Notes under the pieces: model-generated | Seen by the model: only the letters and a program-made list of their open reading frames with translations | Databases searched by the model: none | Told to the model about the DNA's origin: nothing | Program-made: the position numbers and the translations under genes | DNA from: Thermogladius sp023256015 | GTDB lineage: Archaea > Thermoproteota > Thermoprotei_A > Sulfolobales > Desulfurococcaceae | DNA length: 64,000 nucleotides | Assembly: GCF_051131135.1 (NCBI RefSeq) | Contig: NZ_CP151274.1 | Location: forward strand, 930,001-994,000 | Direction of reading: 5' to 3' | Shown here: positions 57,105-64,000 of the stretch, piece by piece | How the letters are laid out: every line of letters starts with the position of its first letter | Position numbering within the stretch: the first letter of the stretch is position 1

Positions 57105-57740
57105 TCACGCTAGCTGGGAGATTAGCTGCTTGATCTCCTCGAGCGCCTGCAGTCGGCTTTTCACGGCCTCGACCACGCGGCTCAGCTTGCCGCTCTCCTC
57201 CCGGCACGCCTCGAGCTGTCTCCTGAGATTCTCGACCTCTTTCTCGAGCTCCGAGACCTTCGCGAGAAAAGTGTCCCTCTCCCTGGCCAGCTCTCGGACT
57301 TTTCTCTCGAGCTCGCTGGGCTTTGCCTCGACCTGGGGTGCACCAGAAACGAACGGCACAGCGACCCTCAGAGTCCCGGCTTTGAGCTTCTCGTAGGTCG
57401 ATATGATCAGCTTGCCTGCCTTGGTCTTGCCCTGTATGTGGGCCCTGATCGTGTGCTCGCTCCTCCCGACCTCCTCTGCGATCTTGCTTATCGGCTTCCC
57501 CGCCTTGTACTTAGCATAGGCAGCCGCCGCCACGGCCAAGCTGTCGATCCACGTCGTCCTCTCGACCGGGTCTTTCAACAGCTCGACTACTTCCGGGCTG
57601 TATAAAGTCCCAACTATCAGTGCAGCCTCCAGCTTCTGCTCGTCACGCGTCCCAAAGGGGTTTAGGGGCACGTCTGAGAAGTCGATAATGAACTCGGACA
57701 ACGTGTCCACCTCTTTCCCATAAGAGATGATTTCTGTCAA
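57105..57740 (-). CDS. Helix-turn-helix protein with C-terminal coiled coil
   Basis: This 211-aa protein has a central helix-turn-helix (GKPISKIAEEVGRSEHTIRA, about residues 82-102) and a C-terminal coiled coil of about 65 residues (LERKVRELARERDTFLAK onwards) that should dimerise it. It resembles a group of archaeal transcription regulators of unknown targets. The open frame starts at a TTG at 57740, but a TTG at 57701 (giving MSEFIIDF) has GAGGTG 6 nt upstream and may be the true start. Confidence 0.72.
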   Translation of the reverse strand: MTEIISYGKEVDTLSEFIIDFSDVPLNPFGTRDEQKLEAALIVGTLYSPEVVELLKDPVERTTWIDSLAVAAAAYAKYKAGKPISKIAEEVGRSEHTIRAHIQGKTKAGKLIISTYEKLKAGTLRVAVPFVSGAPQVEAKPSELERKVRELARERDTFLAKVSELEKEVENLRRQLEACREESGKLSRVVEAVKSRLQALEEIKQLISQLA

Positions 57741-57811
57741 TCACCGCTTTAAGTTTTTTCTCACACCGGTTAAAAGCAAACTTCGACCCAATTAGAGGAG
57801 GGGTGCGCGGC

Positions 57812-58099
57812 ATGGACCTGACCGTATTCTACGGTAACGACGAATTGTCCATGATGATCAAGAGCATAGTGGACTTTGCGGTGGAGATCGCTAGGAGAGA
57901 TTACGGTGTCGGAGTAGAGGTCTACGAGGTCCTGTTAGAGGGCTTCAAGGGGGTCAAGCTCGAGATCGACGGCGTGAGAGAGCTGCACATAGCGGACGTG
58001 CCTAGCGTTAGGGAGCTCGTCGAGGTGCTCGTCGTGGCTAGTAGGATCACCGCCCCAACCACTCCGTCGTTAGGCGAGCCAGGCCTAGCTACTGCTTGA
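57812..58099 (+). CDS. Small conserved protein of unknown function
   Basis: This 95-aa protein is not one I recognise. It pairs a long helix (DELSMMIKSIVDFAVEIARRDYG) with a beta hairpin (GVEVYEVLLEGFKGVKLEIDG) and a second helix (VRELVEVLVVASRI). The ATG at 57812 has GGGGTG 6 nt upstream. The last 15 nt overlap the small cysteine-protein gene on the other strand. Confidence 0.6.
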   Translation: MDLTVFYGNDELSMMIKSIVDFAVEIARRDYGVGVEVYEVLLEGFKGVKLEIDGVRELHIADVPSVRELVEVLVVASRITAPTTPSLGEPGLATA

Positions 58100-58318
58100 C
58101 TCGACGCCGAGCTTGTAGAAGGGGCACTCTCTCCAGAGGGTGAGGCACTTCCTAGCGCTGGACCTGGTCAGGACTCTATCGGTCACAGTACAGACCGCCA
58201 CGCACTGGTCCTCATCTGCTTTCTCGAGCTTGTAGAAGGGGCACTCGCTCTTGGCGTCGCAAGGCACGAGGTGGATAGACAGGTAGGCGGAGGCGGGCTT
58301 CTCCCCAAACTCGGCCAA
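58085..58318 (-). CDS. Small cysteine protein with a repeated CPFYKL motif
   Basis: This 77-aa protein has six cysteines. The motif C-x5-CPFYKL (C20, C26) recurs as C-x6-CPFYKL (C58, C65), with a C-x3-C pair (C39, C43) between. The pattern suggests an Fe-S or zinc site with internal symmetry, but the family is unknown to me. TTG is the start, directly after the stop codon of the flippase-like gene (TGATTG), with GGGAGGG 5 nt upstream. Confidence 0.62.
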   Translation of the reverse strand: MAEFGEKPASAYLSIHLVPCDAKSECPFYKLEKADEDQCVAVCTVTDRVLTRSSARKCLTLWRECPFYKLGVESSSS

Positions 58319-59254
58319 TCAAACCCTCCCTCTCTTACCAGTATAGGTCTTAAGCATTATAATAAGCCCGGGGACTATGTTGACGAGCGCGTACACGAGC
58401 CTGAACGAGACCACGGTCTCGGGGTCTACGACTAGGCTGAGCCCGTACTCCGAGGTCACAGCGCCCCCTGGCGTCGGGATGGAGCTCAGGCTCTGAGAGT
58501 AGAAGTACGCCCTCATTGAGGCGACCAGTCCTCTGGCAGCGTAAACACCCATGATTGCGAGTAGGGACGCCGCCTGTAACACCTGGGAGGCGGAGGTCAG
58601 CAACACGATATACACGAGGTCTACTACCCCCACTCTTCTCGAGACGGACTTGAAAGCCCTGGCTATGTTAGCGGCCAGCAGTAAAACCCGCTCTCCGAGC
58701 CCTCTCCAGCCAGGGATCGCCCGGCTATTGGAGACTTGTCTTCCCCCCGCGTAGAGGAGTACGGCTGAAATAGCAACCCACGTAGCGAGGGTGAACGAGG
58801 CCACTAAGAGGACTGGGAGGGTCCAGGGGAATTGGTACACGGAGAAGACGATGCCCATGACATTGCAGAATACGACGTCGAAGAAGACTTCGTAGTACGA
58901 CACTGCGACCATGTCCGTGAATGGGAAGCCCTTTGACGAGAGGTAGCCCGCTCTACCGATTTCGCCTCCTACCGCAGACGGTGTGAGAAACCCTACGAGG
59001 TTCCCCACCAGCCTGGCTTTGTAGTACTCTGACACGCCTAGCCTAGTGCCCGTGTACCTCGAGTGTATTATCATCAGCCTCACAGAGGAGACGAAGTAGG
59101 CGAACATAAGTGTCGCGGACGCCAGGGCGAGGCTTGTGAGCGGGGTTTTAAAGACCGCGGTATAGCTGGAAGTGACGAGACTGTAAGACAGTATGGTGGC
59201 AAATACCACGACTACCGATGTTGCCCACTTCTTAACGTCCACACTCACTGTCAC
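58319..59254 (-). CDS. Flippase-like membrane protein (LPG synthase TM family)
   Basis: This 311-aa membrane protein has about eight helices and the family phrases YYKARLVGNLVGFLTPSAVGGEIGRAGYL and SIPTPGGAVTSEYGLSL. Members include the membrane domain of lysyl-phosphatidylglycerol synthase and proteins proposed to flip or modify lipids. Its role in an archaeon is not established. GTG is the start; an in-frame GTG at 59248 is also possible. It is divergent from the release factor gene. Confidence 0.82.
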   Translation of the reverse strand: MTVSVDVKKWATSVVVVFATILSYSLVTSSYTAVFKTPLTSLALASATLMFAYFVSSVRLMIIHSRYTGTRLGVSEYYKARLVGNLVGFLTPSAVGGEIGRAGYLSSKGFPFTDMVAVSYYEVFFDVVFCNVMGIVFSVYQFPWTLPVLLVASFTLATWVAISAVLLYAGGRQVSNSRAIPGWRGLGERVLLLAANIARAFKSVSRRVGVVDLVYIVLLTSASQVLQAASLLAIMGVYAARGLVASMRAYFYSQSLSSIPTPGGAVTSEYGLSLVVDPETVVSFRLVYALVNIVPGLIIMLKTYTGKRGRV

Positions 59255-59358
59255 GCGTGATCACTTTCAGCTACCTTGATCATGTGCCCCCTCCGGCAAC
59301 CTCATCGGATCAGGTTGGTAGGGCTGGAGCCTATGGTCGGAGCTCTATCTTGGCCTCG

Positions 59359-59371
59359 TTATTTAAAATCG
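59359..59371 (+). promoter_or_regulatory. TATA box for the aRF1 gene
   Basis: TTATTTAAAATCG lies 47-59 nt before the ATG at 59418. Transcription should start near 59390, which leaves a leader with GGTG at 59408-59411. Confidence 0.5.
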
Positions 59372-59417
59372 TATCGTTTATTAGGAGTCAAGGAAATCAG
59401 TGGTCCAGGTGCTGGGT

Positions 59418-60543
59418 ATGGGCTTTTAGCTACAGCGAGGAGAAGATCGAGGCTCTCAGAGTTGACAAGCAAAGGCTAAGGGAGATCATAAAAGAGCTGA
59501 AGAAGTGGAAGGCGCCCGCGACAGTACTGCTCTCGCTCTACGTCCCACCCGGCAGGCCTGTGAGCGACGTTGTCAACCTGCTAAGGCAGGAGTTGTCGAT
59601 ATCCGACAACATCAAGCTGAAAAGGACTAAGAACGCCGTGCAGAGGGCGCTCGCCTCGGCGATCGACAGGTTCAGTAAGGTCACCAAGATACCCGACAAC
59701 GGCCTAGTCTACTTCGCCGGCGAGGACGTCGAGACCGGCGACTTCATATCCGTGATGCTGATCCCGCCAGAGGAAGTGAAGCTCTTCTTCTACAGGACTG
59801 ACAAGTACTTCCACACCGAGTTCCTCGAAGAGATGGTCTACGAGCACAACGTCATAGGGCTGATAATTGTCGAGCGGGACGCCGCAACTCTCGGCCTACT
59901 GAAGGGGAACAGGCTCGTGGTCTTGGAGGAGATGGAGGAGTACATACCCGGCAAGCACGAGAAGGGCGGGCAGAGCCAGAGAAGGTACGACAGGATCATA
60001 GAGCAGATGGTCGAGGACTTCTACAAGAAGGTAGGCGAGCACGCCAACAGGGCCTTCCTGCCGCTGCTAGAGCAGGGCAAGCTAAAGGCCGTACTCGTGG
60101 GTGGACCCGCTTACAGCAAGTACGACTTTGTTCAGGCAGACTACCTCGACTACAGGCTGAAAAAGATCCTAATAAACCAGCTCATCGACGTCTCCTACCA
60201 GGGCGAGGCAGGTCTGAGAGAGATGGTGATGAAGGCCCAAGACGTGCTCAAGGAGCAGGAGTACGTGGAGGGTCTGCAGGTCATCGAGGAGTTCAAGCTC
60301 CACTTGGCTAAAGACGACGGGATGGTCGTCTACGGTGAGGACGAGGTGAACAACGCGCTGGAGATGGGGGCCGTCAAGGTACTAGTGGTCTCCGAGGAGA
60401 GGGGCGACGTGGAGAAGTGGTTGGAGAAGGCCAAGAACTACGGGGCTAAGGTAGTAGTGGTCAACAACGACATGCCTGAAGGCGAGTGGTTCTACAAGAC
60501 CTTCAACGGCGTAGCCGGAATACTCAGGTACAAGGCTGGTTGA
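59418..60543 (+). CDS. prf1: Peptide chain release factor aRF1 (start frame interrupted by UAG, +1 shift needed)
   Basis: This is the archaeal class I release factor. NIKL stands at the NIKS stop-codon site, and GGQ is in EKGGQSQRR. The ATG at 59418 has GGTG 6 nt upstream and a TATA box before it, but its frame reads ATG-GGC-TTT-TAG. Skipping one T after TTT joins it to the aRF1 frame and gives MGFSYSEEKIEAL. In the aRF1 frame itself the nearest start is a TTG at 59350 (GGAG 7 nt upstream), which lies over the TATA-like stretch and would add 25 unconserved-looking residues. A sequencing indel in the run of four T is another possibility. Confidence 0.9.
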
Positions 60544-60578
60544 CGTTAAGGTTTTTACACGCGGAGTCCAAGTAAAAT

Positions 60579-60872
60579 ATGGCGGTCGAATTGTCCTTCC
60601 TCGAACCAAGGGAGAGGAGGGAGTACCTCGAGCTAATAGTTCAGGCAGGACTCGAAGAAGACTTCATCGAGTGGTTGAGATTACAGGGTATAACCCACAT
60701 CATAGGCAGGTTCGATAATATACCACTCGAGTTAATCAAAGCCTACATCGCCGAGAAAAAGTTGGAGGTCGACGCGGAGGCTCACGAGGATATACATGAG
60801 ACGGGGGAGGAGGACAGGAGGTTTATCCCGGCGAAGGAGAGGAGCAGGAGGTTTTATGTGAGCCGGGAGTGA
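60579..60872 (+). CDS. Small conserved protein of unknown function
   Basis: This 97-aa protein is helical: LEPRERREYLELIVQAGLEEDF, IEWLRLQGITHIIG and LELIKAYIAEKKLEV, then an acidic linker with EDIHETGEED and a basic end (KERSRRFY). I do not recognise it. ATG is the start. It follows aRF1 by 35 nt. Its stop codon is part of the left arm of a long hairpin. Confidence 0.6.
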   Translation: MAVELSFLEPRERREYLELIVQAGLEEDFIEWLRLQGITHIIGRFDNIPLELIKAYIAEKKLEVDAEAHEDIHETGEEDRRFIPAKERSRRFYVSRE

Positions 60873-60931
60873 CCCGACCCATGGTCACCCACCCCCGGTA
60901 CACGGGGGCGTAGCATGGGCACCGGGGTCAC
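60869..60931 (-). ncRNA. Candidate structured RNA: three stacked stems
   Basis: Three nested perfect stems are visible: GTGACCC with GGGTCAC (60869-60875 and 60925-60931), CCCATG with CATGGG (60878-60883 and 60914-60919) and CCCCCG with CGGGGG (60892-60897 and 60903-60908) closed by a 5-nt loop. A TATA-like TTATAA lies at 60957-60962; read on the minus strand it would start a transcript near 60935, just at the outer stem. Strand and identity are inferred. Confidence 0.4.
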
Positions 60932-60992
60932 CTAGAAAAACGATTCTCTAGTAGGGTTATAAATCCAGCTACTCGCCGCTCTGAAGAAGCGC

Positions 60993-62027
60993 CTACTTGA
61001 TGTCTATCGACGAAACCTTGCTGGACTTGATGTTGATCGACGTCTCCGCAATACCGTTCGAGTACCTCGTTATCCTCCTCAGGCTGTCCAGCACCATGAT
61101 GTGGAAGGCCTTCTCGCGGTCCGGTATGTTGGCTACTACGACCTTCGCGACCAGGTCGTCGATCCTGCTCACGGTCTCGCGCGTCTTCTGTATGACCTCC
61201 TCAGCGTCCTGCCTGCTGAGCTTGTAGAGAGACCCCATAGCACTGTTGAGCAGGTCTATTAGCGATACGCCGAGGTTGTAGATGTCGTCGGCCATGCTAG
61301 ACGGCTTACCGTACGTTATGACGTTCTTTGCTATGTTGACGCTGTGGTCGGCTATCCTCTCCAGGTTCCTCGCTATGATCCTGTAGTTGATCGTCTCAAC
61401 GGGTGATGAGAGCCCGAGGTCGTGCATCACCTTGACGTCGAGGAGCGCCATGGACAGCTCCCTGACGATCATGAAGTGGAACCTGTCCGCCTCGTCGTCT
61501 CTCTGGATGACCGCCTCCGCTAGCGCCTTGTCGCCGCTCTTGTAGCTGGAGAGGCTGTCCCTCATCATGTTCGAGACTATTAAGTGGAGCCTCCTCAGGC
61601 TGCTCTCTAGCGGTAGCTCGCGTAGGTCTAGCAGTATCTTGAAGGAGATCGTGTTGTACGTCTCGTCTATGACCTCTATGCCCGCCAGTTTTATTCTAAC
61701 CATGCTCTTCAGGTCGCTTATCTTCTTCGCGAGGTTCTGTAGTGAGGAGTCGAAGGACACCGTCAGGTTCGTGTAGCCCGCTAGGTAGAAGGCCACTATC
61801 GTCCTGAAGATCTCCTCGATCCTAGCCTCGCTGAATACCCTGATAGTGGCCTGTAGCTGCCCTATCTCGAAGGTCCCCGGGGTTATGACTAGCCTACCGC
61901 CGTGCTCGTATATGTAGACATAGTCGCCGCTCTTCAATCCCACGGCGTCGACCCACTCTTTAGGAAGAGTGACTATAAACGACGAACTACCTGTCTTCTG
62001 CACCTTCCTCCTCTCTACGCTCGCCAT
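60993..62027 (-). CDS. PhoU-domain protein with N-terminal AbrB-type DNA-binding domain
   Basis: This 344-aa protein has an N-terminal SpoVT/AbrB swapped-hairpin domain (RRKVQKTGSSSFIVTLPKEWV, residues 5-45) and two PhoU-type three-helix repeats in the C-terminal region (ERIADHSVNIAKNVITY, ITRYSNGIAETSINI). In archaea such proteins are thought to control phosphate uptake genes. ATG is the start. Several A/T-rich boxes occur at 62060-62095. No phosphate transporter lies nearby. Confidence 0.87.
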   Translation of the reverse strand: MASVERRKVQKTGSSSFIVTLPKEWVDAVGLKSGDYVYIYEHGGRLVITPGTFEIGQLQATIRVFSEARIEEIFRTIVAFYLAGYTNLTVSFDSSLQNLAKKISDLKSMVRIKLAGIEVIDETYNTISFKILLDLRELPLESSLRRLHLIVSNMMRDSLSSYKSGDKALAEAVIQRDDEADRFHFMIVRELSMALLDVKVMHDLGLSSPVETINYRIIARNLERIADHSVNIAKNVITYGKPSSMADDIYNLGVSLIDLLNSAMGSLYKLSRQDAEEVIQKTRETVSRIDDLVAKVVVANIPDREKAFHIMVLDSLRRITRYSNGIAETSINIKSSKVSSIDIK

Positions 62028-62234
62028 ATACGCCCCCTTTCATTACATACGTGTATTTCACACACATATATTCTTAACACCCTTAAATACTTAACCGCAG
62101 GCTACATGACCGAATATATACACAAAAAACTTAATGTAGGAAAAACGGGGTAAAAGAACAGGACATCCTAAACAGCCCTGAACATACAGACAATAACCTC
62201 ACGTTAAAGCTTTATAGCCGCTGGACGATAGACA

Positions 62235-62242
62235 GCTTATAA
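62235..62242 (+). promoter_or_regulatory. TATA box for tRNA-Cys
   Basis: CTTATAAC lies 29-36 nt before the first base of the tRNA, the spacing usual for archaeal tRNA promoters. Confidence 0.55.
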
Positions 62243-62270
62243 CCCCTTCTAACACAAGATTAGACTTGAA

Positions 62271-62371
62271 GCCGGGGTGGCCGAGCGGTCTAAGGCGGCG
62301 GGCTGCAGGGCACTCTCGAGTCAGGGGCTCAGAGACCCGTTTAACCGCGGGTTCGAATCCCGCCCCCGGCT
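62271..62371 (+). tRNA. tRNA-Cys (GCA) with a 26-nt intron
   Basis: The acceptor GCCGGGG (62271-62277) pairs with CCCCGGC (62364-62370), and the base that follows is T, as tRNA-Cys needs at position 73. The D arm is GCC...GGC, the T arm is GCGGG-TTCGAAT-CCCGC, and the anticodon GCA is at 62305-62307. The 3' half of the anticodon stem (CCCGT) lies only at 62336-62340, so 62309-62334 is an intron after position 37, the standard archaeal site. The mature RNA is 75 nt. No CCA is encoded. Confidence 0.85.
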
Positions 62372-63733
62372 CTAGCTCCACGACCCCCACCCCTCGACGC
62401 CTTCGACGGCCTCGTCGGGTACCCGGCCCTCCTCCACGTCTTTAACGGCGTCTTCCAGCACCGTTACCGCCTTTTCTAGGTCCTCAAGCGGGATGTTGAG
62501 CGGCGGCGTAAGCCGGAGGACGTTCCCGTGCCTGCCCAGGGGAGTCGTTATAACCCCCTTTCTCCACGCACTCCAAGCCACTTTCAAAGCCTTGGCCCTG
62601 GAGGGCCTTCTCGACCTCTGGTCTTCGACTACCTCTACACCCACCATGAGACCGAGGCCTCTGACGTCGCCGATCACGGGGTGTTTCTCCTGGACCTCTC
62701 TCAGCCTCCTTGCCAAGTAGTCCCCTAGAACACGGGCCCTCTCTACGAGGCCCTCTCTTTCTATGACCCTAATCGTGGCCAGTCCAGCCCTGCAGGAGAC
62801 GGCGTGCCCCATGTTTGTGAACCCTAGCCCAGCCCTCGGCAGAGCCTCGAGTACATCGCTCCTAGCCACCACGGCAGACAAGGGGAAGCCGCCGCCCAAC
62901 GCCTTGGCAGATACCAGTACGTCGGGTGCTACACCGTAGTGCTCGATACCCCACCAAGCCCCGGTGCGCCCGAGCCCGGTCTGCGCCTCGTCGACTACTA
63001 GCAGTGAGCCGCGCTCGCCGGCGAGCACGGCCACCTCTTTCACGAAGTCCTTGGGCGGGACGACCACCCCCGCGTCTCCCTGAACAGGCTCTATCACAAT
63101 GGCCGCCACGTCGCCTGCGGCTCTCAAGGCCTCCTCTAGCTCTTTAAGTGCCAGGGAGGTCAGCTCCCCCGGCTTCTCGTAGCCGTCCACGCCCCACTTG
63201 TTCCTGTACGGGTTAGGGTACTCGACGAACACCACGTCCTTGTACCATGGACCGCCCTGGTCCCCGAGGACGTCTCGTATTATCCCGCTGACGCTTGCCG
63301 AGAGGACGAGAGTCCCGTGGAAGGACTCGGTGAAGCTGACCAGCTTCCGCCTTCTCGCGTAGTTTAGAGACGCCGTGAGGGCTATCTCCATGGCGTCCGA
63401 CCCGCTGAAGCCGAACACGACCTTTTTTGGAAAGTGCCCCGGCGCGAGGTCCACGAGCTTCCTGGCCAGTTCAATGGAGGGTCTGTTGTAGAAGTAGAGC
63501 GTGGTGTAATTGAAGAGGTTCTCTACCTGCTCTACGACTTCTCTAACGACGTCCGGGTGGTTGAACCCCACTATGTAGGTTGCGGCCCCCGACGTGAGGT
63601 CGATGTACTCTTTCCCCGCCTCATCGTAGAGCTTACAACCCCGCCCTCTCGAAGGGACTAGGGGAAAGTACTTGAGGACGAACGGTCGTGGGATCACGTT
63701 ACGTTCTTCTCGAATGAGATTTTCAACATCCAT
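62372..63733 (-). CDS. Class III aminotransferase or amino-acid racemase
   Basis: This 453-aa PLP enzyme belongs to the acetylornithine/4-aminobutyrate aminotransferase group. PLP contacts are FSGSDAMEIAL, the aspartate in LLVVDEAQTGLGRTG and the lysine in SAKALGGGFPLS. The N-terminus resembles archaeal members shown to be broad amino-acid racemases in Thermococcales, so either activity is possible. ATG is the start; its A/T-rich promoter (63762-63775) is shared with the divergent amino-acid permease. The stop codon directly abuts the 3' end of tRNA-Cys on the other strand. Confidence 0.87.
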   Translation of the reverse strand: MDVENLIREERNVIPRPFVLKYFPLVPSRGRGCKLYDEAGKEYIDLTSGAATYIVGFNHPDVVREVVEQVENLFNYTTLYFYNRPSIELARKLVDLAPGHFPKKVVFGFSGSDAMEIALTASLNYARRRKLVSFTESFHGTLVLSASVSGIIRDVLGDQGGPWYKDVVFVEYPNPYRNKWGVDGYEKPGELTSLALKELEEALRAAGDVAAIVIEPVQGDAGVVVPPKDFVKEVAVLAGERGSLLVVDEAQTGLGRTGAWWGIEHYGVAPDVLVSAKALGGGFPLSAVVARSDVLEALPRAGLGFTNMGHAVSCRAGLATIRVIEREGLVERARVLGDYLARRLREVQEKHPVIGDVRGLGLMVGVEVVEDQRSRRPSRAKALKVAWSAWRKGVITTPLGRHGNVLRLTPPLNIPLEDLEKAVTVLEDAVKDVEEGRVPDEAVEGVEGWGSWS

Positions 63734-63759
63734 ACACGTAAAGCCCCTACTTACATGGC

Positions 63760-63778
63760 ATAAAAATTTATATTCTTC
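63760..63778. promoter_or_regulatory. Shared A/T-rich promoter of racemase/aminotransferase and permease
   Basis: CATAAAAATTTATATTC-type sequence can be read as a TATA box in both directions: TTTTTATG toward the aminotransferase and TTTATATT toward the permease ATG at 63808. Confidence 0.5.
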
Positions 63779-63807
63779 CCGGGAAAAATATCCACTTGTG
63801 GTGGGGT

Positions 63808-64000
63808 ATGTCAGAAGAAGTAGTTTTTGTAAGAAGGGCGTCAGGCCTGGTCAGGGAGCTGTCGTGGATCGACGTAGCCTTGTGGTCTATAGCCTGCCCC
63901 GCAGCGTCGGGTATGACCTTCTACGCGGTTAAAGTACTAGGCTACCCCGACACCTACGGCGGCAACATAGCACTAGCGTTCTTCCTAGCTGGACTGATAT
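63808..64000 (+). CDS. Amino-acid permease (APC family), partial
   Basis: Only the first 64 codons lie in the window. They read as an APC-superfamily permease: a basic N-terminus (FVRRASGLVRELSWIDV) that leads into the first membrane helix (ALWSIACPAASGMTFYA) and the start of the second (IALAFFLAGLI). The ATG follows GGTGGGG by 1-2 nt. Being divergent from a PLP racemase or aminotransferase suggests uptake of the same amino acid. The 3' end is cut by the window. Confidence 0.75.
   Translation, partial: MSEEVVFVRRASGLVRELSWIDVALWSIACPAASGMTFYAVKVLGYPDTYGGNIALAFFLAGLI

Noticed and set aside
59255..59340. Possible C/D box RNA on the minus strand (CGATGAG, ATGATCA, CTGA)
   Set aside because: The guide spacer between ATGATCA and CTGA is only 6 nt and no D' box is present.
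59257..59417. N-terminal extension of aRF1 in the open frame from 59257
   Set aside because: The 53 residues (many Trp, Ser and Cys) do not resemble aRF1 and the DNA contains the TATA box; the frame is open by chance or through an indel.
62271..62371. Reading as tRNA-Ser(CGA) or tRNA-Leu with a long variable arm
   Set aside because: The CTCGAGT loop lies in the intron; only GCA with a 26-nt intron gives a full anticodon stem and fits U73.
1..64000. CRISPR array or rRNA genes
   Set aside because: No regularly spaced repeats and no rRNA-like sequence were seen on reading through the window.

Overview
The window is a gene-dense stretch of a hyperthermophilic crenarchaeal chromosome, most likely from the Desulfurococcales (a Desulfurococcus/Thermosphaera/Thermogladius-like organism). 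The evidence is an ESCRT-III-like Cdv protein, STT3/AglB-type oligosaccharyltransferase, Hel308, helicase-less XPF, an aRF1-type release factor, archaeal TATA boxes, Shine-Dalgarno sites of the GGTG/GAGGTG type about 6 nt before the start, many TTG and GTG starts, and a tRNA with an intron at position 37/38. The genus is a guess from gene content. I see no rRNA, CRISPR array or insertion sequence.

Layout. 1-4.3 kb: EndoIII-like glycosylase, a knotted N-acetylornithine-type carbamoyltransferase, a DUF711 protein and a canonical ornithine carbamoyltransferase. 4.3-13.2 kb: AglB, an orphan CdvB-like protein, Mrp, mevalonate kinase, a nitrilase-family amidase and small conserved unknowns. 13.3-25.1 kb: MoeA fused to a binding-protein domain, Hel308, HMG-CoA reductase, an MFS carrier, a HypA/ATPase-type HypB pair, Upp, a GlcNAc-1-P transferase, XPF and glutamine synthetase. 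25.2-30.1 kb: an Lrp regulator overlapping a threonine-synthase-like protein that lacks the PLP lysine and carries a winged helix, then an ECF transporter cassette. 30.2-38.5 kb: split lipoate ligase LplA/LplB, an MrfA-like helicase, TldD/TldE, BirA, a YkgJ protein and NadM. 38.6-44.7 kb: a pilin-like protein, molybdopterin genes (MoaD-MoaE facing MoaA-MoaC) and a four-gene flavin/Fe-S dehydrogenase operon. 44.9-50.2 kb: CysS, a nucleoside phosphorylase, RNA-associated small proteins and a HAD phosphatase. 50.3-52.4 kb: a small accessory island flanked by imperfect direct repeats, holding a broken class V aminotransferase and a surface protein gene. 52.5-64 kb: a DUF167 protein, radical SAM/B12 enzyme, HAD, TatD, small unknowns, a flippase-like membrane protein, aRF1, a PhoU-type regulator, tRNA-Cys, a class III aminotransferase or racemase, and the start of an amino-acid permease.

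Pathways that meet here: mevalonate and archaeal lipid synthesis (mevalonate kinase, HMGR), N-glycosylation (AglB, GT4), molybdenum or tungsten cofactor (MoaA, MoaC, MoaD, MoaE, MoeA), nitrogen control (GlnA beside an Lrp and ThrC-like regulator pair), cofactor attachment (LplA/B, BirA) and DNA repair (Nth-like, Hel308, XPF, MrfA-like).

The most unusual observations are: an aRF1 gene whose best start codon leads into UUU-UAG after three codons and needs a +1 shift to make protein; the lysine-less ThrC-winged-helix protein; the repeat-flanked island; and two candidate unannotated RNAs (a three-stem hairpin at 60869-60931 and a C/D-box-like element at 10246-10295).
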